In this document: piece by piece, positions 6,227-9,498 of the stretch
How positions within the stretch are numbered: position 1 is the first letter of the stretch
Layout: each line of letters opens with the position of its first letter
Assembly: GCA_903886165.1 (NCBI GenBank)
Contig: CAISLL010000174.1
Span: 1-9,498, forward strand
Length of the DNA stretch: 9,498 bases
Origin: an uncultured beta proteobacterium
GTDB lineage: Bacteria; Pseudomonadota; Gammaproteobacteria; Burkholderiales; Burkholderiaceae_C
Direction of reading: 5' to 3'
Made by a program: the position numbers and the translations under genes
The notes under the pieces: generated by a model
What the model saw: the letters and a program-made list of their open reading frames with translations, nothing else
The model's database searches: none
What the model was told of the DNA's origin: nothing

Positions 6227-7261
6227 TCAGTCGCTGGCAACCCGCACGATCAATTTGCCAAAGTTCTTGCCTTCAAGCAGTCCGATGAATGCGTGTGGTG
6301 CGTTTTCCAGGCCCTCGACGATGTCTTCACGGAAGGTCACCTTGCCTTGTTTCAGCCAAGGCCCCATGTCGTTGACAAATTCCGGGTAACGGGGTCCATA
6401 GTCGTCAAAAATGATGAAACCTTGCATCCGGATGCGTTTGGTCAGCAGGGTTCGCATCAGCAATGGGCTGCGGTCCGGGCCATCCGGCAAAGCGGTGGTG
6501 TTGTAGTTGGCAATCAGGCCGCAAACCGGCACGCGGGCAGCGGTGTTGAGCAGCGGCAACACGGCATCAAACACTTTGCCGCCAACATTTTCAAAATACA
6601 CGTCAATGCCCTTGGTGCAGGCGGCGGCCAGAAGCGCAGCCATGTCCGGGTTGTGGTGGTCAATGCAGGCGTCAAAGCCCAGGTCATCGACGGCTGACTG
6701 GCACTTCTTGGCGCCCCCGGCAATGCCTACCACACGGCAACCCTTGAGCTTGGCAATCTGCCCCACCACCGACCCCACGGCACCGGTGGCTGCAGCAACC
6801 ACCACGGTTTCACCGGCCTTAGGGGTGCCAATGTCGAGCAAGCCCATGTAAGCGGTGAAGCCCGGCATACCAAGCACACCCAGCGCGTAAGACGGGAGCG
6901 CCAGCTTCGGGTCAAGCCTGGTCAGGCCGGTGCCATCCGACAGCGCATAGTCTTGCCACCCTGAGTAGGCCAACACCCAGTCGCCCTCAGCGAAAGCGGC
7001 GTGTTGGCTCGTCTGCACGCGGCAAACGGTGGCACCCACCATGGTCGCCCCGATGGCAACAGATGCGGCATAGCTGGCCGCGTCACTCATGCGGCCACGC
7101 ATGTAAGGGTCCAACGAAAGAAAAACGGTGCGTAACAGCAACTGACCCGGCCCGACACTGGGGATGGGTGCGGTGGCGAGATGAAAGTTGCTGTCTGTGG
7201 GCGCGCCCACCGGGCGTGAGGCCAGTTGAATCTGGCGGTTGACGGTGCTGGTTTGAGTCAT
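6227..7261 (-). CDS. curA: NADPH-dependent oxidoreductase of the CurA/MDR type
   Basis: 344 residues, very close in length and sequence to E. coli CurA (YncB, 345 aa), an NADPH-dependent curcumin/alkenal double-bond reductase of the zinc-independent medium-chain dehydrogenase/reductase family, related to leukotriene B4 12-hydroxydehydrogenase. Landmarks are the VNRQIQLASRPVGAPT opening, LDPYMRGRMSD (50-60), GVLGMPGFTAYMGLLDIG (128-145), the Rossmann motif AATGAVGSVVGQ (157-168), AGGAKKC (181-187, likely NADP 2'-phosphate contact), YFENVGGKVFDAVLPLLN (222-239) and the GLENAPHAFIGLLEGKNFGK ending. No structural zinc cysteines are seen. The probable role is cytosolic reduction of reactive enones or alkenals. 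The ATG at 7261 has GGGGA five bases upstream and matches the family start; a TTG at 7273 is in frame but would bury that site. Confidence 0.93.
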   Translation of the reverse strand: MTQTSTVNRQIQLASRPVGAPTDSNFHLATAPIPSVGPGQLLLRTVFLSLDPYMRGRMSDAASYAASVAIGATMVGATVCRVQTSQHAAFAEGDWVLAYSGWQDYALSDGTGLTRLDPKLALPSYALGVLGMPGFTAYMGLLDIGTPKAGETVVVAAATGAVGSVVGQIAKLKGCRVVGIAGGAKKCQSAVDDLGFDACIDHHNPDMAALLAAACTKGIDVYFENVGGKVFDAVLPLLNTAARVPVCGLIANYNTTALPDGPDRSPLLMRTLLTKRIRMQGFIIFDDYGPRYPEFVNDMGPWLKQGKVTFREDIVEGLENAPHAFIGLLEGKNFGKLIVRVASD

Positions 7262-7272
7262 GTGGATCCCCA

Positions 7273-7422
7273 ATGAAATTGATTGATGAAGAAAACAACG
7301 CGATTCAGCAGACCCGCAGAGTTGGTACGCCCGAGCAGATCATGGTGTTGGCGTGGTTGGTTGACTGTAAATACTATGAATTCATCAAAAACTGGTCGGT
7401 GCGCCACCGAACAAACGCTTAG
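7273..7422 (+). CDS. Doubtful small ORF, 49 aa
   Basis: ATG at 7273 opens 49 codons ending in TAG. The product begins MKLIDEENNAIQQTRR and contains MVLAWLVDCKYYEFIKNW, a credible mixed-composition peptide with one short hydrophobic stretch. I do not recognise it. Against it: the ATG is only 11 bases from the start of the divergent curA gene, the ribosome binding site is poor, and its last third overlaps the terminator-like hairpin on the other strand. It is listed because it is the only plausible coding stretch between curA and the efflux remnants. Confidence 0.15.
   Translation: MKLIDEENNAIQQTRRVGTPEQIMVLAWLVDCKYYEFIKNWSVRHRTNA
7387..7410 (-). terminator. Candidate intrinsic terminator after the decayed efflux operon
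   Basis: On the minus strand TCGGTG (7410-7405) pairs perfectly with CACCGA (7401-7396) around the loop GCG. TTTTT (7391-7387) follows after four bases. The stem is short and the U-tract slightly displaced, so strength is uncertain. It lies 8 bases past a TAA at 7421-7419, the natural place for the end of an operon. Confidence 0.4.
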
Positions 7423-7496
7423 TTTGGCTGCCGGTTCAAGTTGGCAAAGGCCTTGTGCAGCGCCACAGCACCAGCATACCAAGGCAAGCCATACAT
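7419..7496 (-). pseudogene. Possible 3' tail of a lost gene (25 codons)
   Basis: Just where the membrane fusion protein stops resembling its family, a different minus-strand frame reads ...YAGAVALHKAFANLNRQPN and ends in TAA at 7421-7419, directly before the terminator-like hairpin. That is what the natural end of a downstream gene would look like if a deletion removed the rest. The ATG at 7496 is only where the frame can be read from, not a claimed start. I do not recognise the parent gene. Confidence 0.3.
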
Positions 7497-7822
7497 TCTT
7501 CCGGTCTGGGTCCGTTTCGGGCTTTGTTCGCCACCGCCTGCGCCGCCTCTCCCGCAGCGCCGGCTTGGGCGGCCTTGGCGCGAGGTTCCGGGCTGTCAAT
7601 GCGCAGCAACAGCGCGCCTGGCTCGATCTGGTCACCCTCCTTGACCAGGATTTCACCAATCCGCCCGGTGACCTTGGGGGCAATGTCGGTCTTGGTGGCT
7701 TCCATCTGCCACTGAAAAAATTCTGCTGCAGGCCGGGCTGCCCGCCACAAGCCGTAGCCCACCAGCACCACTACCGCCAGGCCCGCCGTTACCGTCTTCA
7801 GTTTTCGGGTTTTCATGCTCAT
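7436..7822 (-). pseudogene. HlyD-type membrane fusion protein, truncated
   Basis: The frame opens at ATG 7822, which overlaps the ancestral TolC stop as ATGA, or at ATG 7816, better spaced from GGTGA; it ends at TGA 7438-7436 after at most 128 codons. The start is normal: basic residues, one membrane helix (TVTAGLAVVVLVGYGLW), then the biotinyl-lipoyl-like segment IAPKVTGRIGEILVKEGDQI and LLRIDSPEP, and the beginning of the helical hairpin (AAQAVANKARNGPRPEE). Family members, usually 300-400 residues, continue with the coiled-coil hairpin, the second half of the lipoyl domain and the beta-barrel. Here about 19 unrelated Cys/Trp-rich residues follow and the frame ends. It should be non-functional as a periplasmic adaptor. 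Its position after the TolC gene fits a tripartite efflux operon, and the pump gene expected next is absent. Confidence 0.8.
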
Positions 7823-8660
7823 TTCACCGTGGTGTCGGCGCGGGAGATGTACGCGCCAAACTGTTCCGACAAACCACAACTTTCCAGCTAGCTTGCCAGG
7901 GCCAGCACATAGTCGTAGGCGATCTGGGCGCGCTCGGTCATTACCTTGAGCGGGTTGGTTTGCGCGTCCATGACCTCCAGGGCGGTGCCCGTGCCTTCAC
8001 GCAGCGCCACACGGTGCATGCGCAGCACTTCAGCGGACAGAAACACGCCGGGTTGCGCGGCCACAAACTGGTGGCTGGCTTGTGCCACTGCGCGCAAGGG
8101 CATCTGCGCTGTCTGCCTGGTCAAATCATTTTTGTGCCGAAGCGGCCATTGCATCGTGGTTGATGGAGTCGCAGAGGTTCCAGCGGGCAAGGCTTCATTG
8201 GCCTGCGCAGACACAAAACCGCGTGTTGCATTGGCCAGTCCACCCATGTAAATTGGCCAAACTGCCGTCAACGAACCGTTGGTGAGCGTGCCCTTCTTGT
8301 TCAGGGTGTAATTGGCTGGCAGTGACGCAAGACCGCTGCCAGCCAGCAGCCCCTGCACCGGGGCTGGCAGTATCTGCCCAATTTGAGACAGCTTCTGGTT
8401 GACGCCATCCAGGTCGACCTGCAGACTGGTGTTGTAAGCAAGCGAGGTCACAGACACGCTGACGGACGGCCACTCAGCCTCTTGATGCCGTCAGCTTGCA
8501 GCACCTTGCTGGCCTGATTGGCTTTTGCGCCTGCCAATTGGTCCGAGTTGTCCTGCAGGCGCTGCCAGGCAGCATCAAAGGTGATGGCTTCGGCATAACC
8601 GTTTAAATGCGTCGCCACGCAAAGGCCCGAAAAGATGGCTTTGGAAAGAAAAAGCTTCAT
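7819..8660 (-). pseudogene. TolC-like outer-membrane efflux protein, multiply disrupted
   Basis: ATG 8660 starts a signal peptide (MKLFLSKAIFSGLCVA, likely cut after AEA) and a TolC-type opening (ITFDAAWQRLQDNSDQLAGA). Similarity then jumps frame at about 8468-8471: KRLSG continues as PSVSVTSLAYNTSL only if one base is restored. The next part (QILPAPVQ, LTAVWPIYMGGLANATRGFVSAQANEAL) is typical. From about 8215 to 8090 conserved-looking pieces fall in different frames (NHDAMAASAQK then a stop; DQADSADALARS), and much of the central coiled coil is missing. The C-terminus (FVAAQPGVFLSAEVLR, REGTGTALEVMDAQTN, ERAQIAYDYVLALA) is good but hits TAG at 7890-7888, after which the same frame continues LESCGLSEQFGAY to the ancestral TGA at 7821-7819. 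The locus spans about 280 codons; I would expect roughly 420-450. It begins 16 bases after the flavoprotein gene. Confidence 0.85.
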
Positions 8661-8676
8661 TGGCCAGCCGATGAGC

Positions 8677-9498
8677 TTAAGCGCCAGGACCACAATCCAT
8701 ACTTGCCTCGACCACTTGCGGGCCAAGGTGGAGCTGGTGGTTGAGGTCACGCAGCGCGGTGCGCAGGCATTCTTCAATGACTGGATGGTAAAAAGGCATG
8801 TCCAGCATGCTGGAGACCGTCATGCGCTGTTGCACCGCCCAGGCCAGCAGGTGCCCAATGTGCTCGGCGGCGGGGCCGAACATTTCTGCGCCTAAGAACA
8901 GGCCGCTGTCCCGTTCGCCATAGACTTTCAGCAAGCCTTGGTTGCGCAGCATGACCCGGCTGCGGCCCTGGTCCTCAAATGACACGACGCCTACGGCGAA
9001 ACGGTCCTTGAAATGCTCGTTGAGCTGCTTCAGGTTCAAGCCAACCGATGCCACTTGCGGCTCGGTGAAAACCACTGCCAGCGGCGTGCGGCGCAGACCG
9101 GGACGAATGTCGGGGAACCGCGTGGCGTTTTCGCCCGCAATGCGGCCCTGGTCGGCAGCTTCGTGCAACAGGGGGCTGTCGTTGCTGGCGTCGCCAGCAA
9201 TAAATACAGTGCTGTCACCGCACTGCAAGGTGAAGCGGTCAAACAGTGGCACGCCGCGTTCGTTCAACGGCAAGCCGGAGTGCTCCAGGCCAAGTCCAGC
9301 CACATCAGGCACCCGACCGGTGGCTGCCAGCACATAGTCGAAGGCTTCGGTTTGCCAAGACCCGTCCCGATGCAGGTAGCTGACATTAACCCCGGTGGCC
9401 GTTTCAGTGACCGATTCCACCTCAGCCGAGGCGTCCAGATAAAACGCCTTGTTGAAGGTCCGGTTGGCGTAGTCTCGGATGGCCGGGTCTTGAATGCC
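8677..9498 (-). CDS. Dihydrolipoamide-dehydrogenase-like flavoprotein, C-terminal part (cut by the right edge)
   Basis: 273 residues remain of a class I pyridine nucleotide-disulfide oxidoreductase, normally about 450-480 aa; the N-terminal FAD domain and redox-active Cys pair lie outside the window. Visible parts are the end of the NAD(P)-binding domain with the ATGR motif (59-62 of the fragment), the second FAD contact VFIAGDASND (98-107), LLHEAADQGRIAGENA, and the dimerisation domain with VVFTEPQVASVGL and FLGAEMFGPAAEHIGHLLAWAVQ. The catalytic His-Glu element reads FYHPVIEE (H248, E253), close to the HAHPTxSE of lipoamide dehydrogenases. Mercuric reductase is unlikely because the Cys-rich C-terminus is missing. 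Soluble transhydrogenase or a specialised Lpd paralogue remain possible. No pyruvate or oxoglutarate dehydrogenase genes are visible; its neighbour is the TolC-like gene 16 bases downstream, so it probably headed or shared that operon. The visible frame is undamaged. Confidence 0.88.
   Translation of the reverse strand, partial: GIQDPAIRDYANRTFNKAFYLDASAEVESVTETATGVNVSYLHRDGSWQTEAFDYVLAATGRVPDVAGLGLEHSGLPLNERGVPLFDRFTLQCGDSTVFIAGDASNDSPLLHEAADQGRIAGENATRFPDIRPGLRRTPLAVVFTEPQVASVGLNLKQLNEHFKDRFAVGVVSFEDQGRSRVMLRNQGLLKVYGERDSGLFLGAEMFGPAAEHIGHLLAWAVQQRMTVSSMLDMPFYHPVIEECLRTALRDLNHQLHLGPQVVEASMDCGPGA

Noticed and set aside
7262..7273. TTG start for curA at 7273
   Set aside because: The ATG at 7261 matches the family N-terminus, and the GGGGA site lies between the two candidates, serving only the ATG.
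7436..7500. Genuine Cys/Trp-rich C-terminus of a short fusion protein variant
   Set aside because: The switch from family-like to unlike sequence is abrupt, the TolC neighbour is also broken, and no short adaptor form lacking the hairpin and barrel is known to me.
7283..7891. 202-residue plus-strand ORF opposite the membrane fusion protein
   Set aside because: Arg/Ser/Gln-rich composition with no domain; the opposite strand encodes a recognisable HlyD-type N-terminus.

Overview
The window looks like a chromosomal stretch from a betaproteobacterium, most likely Burkholderiales/Comamonadaceae (Rhodoferax- or Polaromonas-like). The basis is moderately high GC coding sequence, the resemblance of most products to families common in that group, and an AT-rich intergenic element at about 4240-4298 that matches my memory of a dispersed Comamonadaceae repeat. 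The taxonomic call is inference. I see no rRNA, tRNA, CRISPR array, transposase, integrase or phage gene, and no gene-free stretch longer than about 215 bases.

Left part, minus strand (1-2639). Reading in the direction of transcription there is ushA (a lipoprotein version of the UDP-sugar hydrolase/5'-nucleotidase), a hairpin just after its stop, a 49-residue Lys-rich small protein with a strong ribosome binding site, and the N-terminal 248 residues of a PAS-domain signalling protein that runs off the left edge.

Middle, plus strand (2853-6195). A 213-bp divergent region holding an 8-bp inverted repeat separates ushA from tnaA, a PLP-dependent tryptophanase. After the AT-rich repeat come a YitT-family membrane protein and a YbfB/YjiJ-type MFS transporter 17 bases apart, probably co-transcribed. 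A curA-like NADPH-dependent oxidoreductase (minus strand) faces the transporter tail to tail.

Right part, minus strand (7387-9498). A dihydrolipoamide-dehydrogenase-like flavoprotein (C-terminal 273 residues, cut by the right edge) is followed by a TolC-like outer-membrane efflux gene and an HlyD-type membrane fusion protein gene. The flavoprotein reading frame is clean. Both efflux genes are broken. The TolC gene has a frameshift, internal loss of sequence and a nonsense codon. The fusion protein stops after its first third and joins the tail of an unknown reading frame, followed by a terminator-like hairpin. This is a tripartite efflux operon caught in decay, and it is the most notable feature here. 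I found no clear evidence of a wholly new biological system; most of the remainder is ordinary metabolic and transport gene content.
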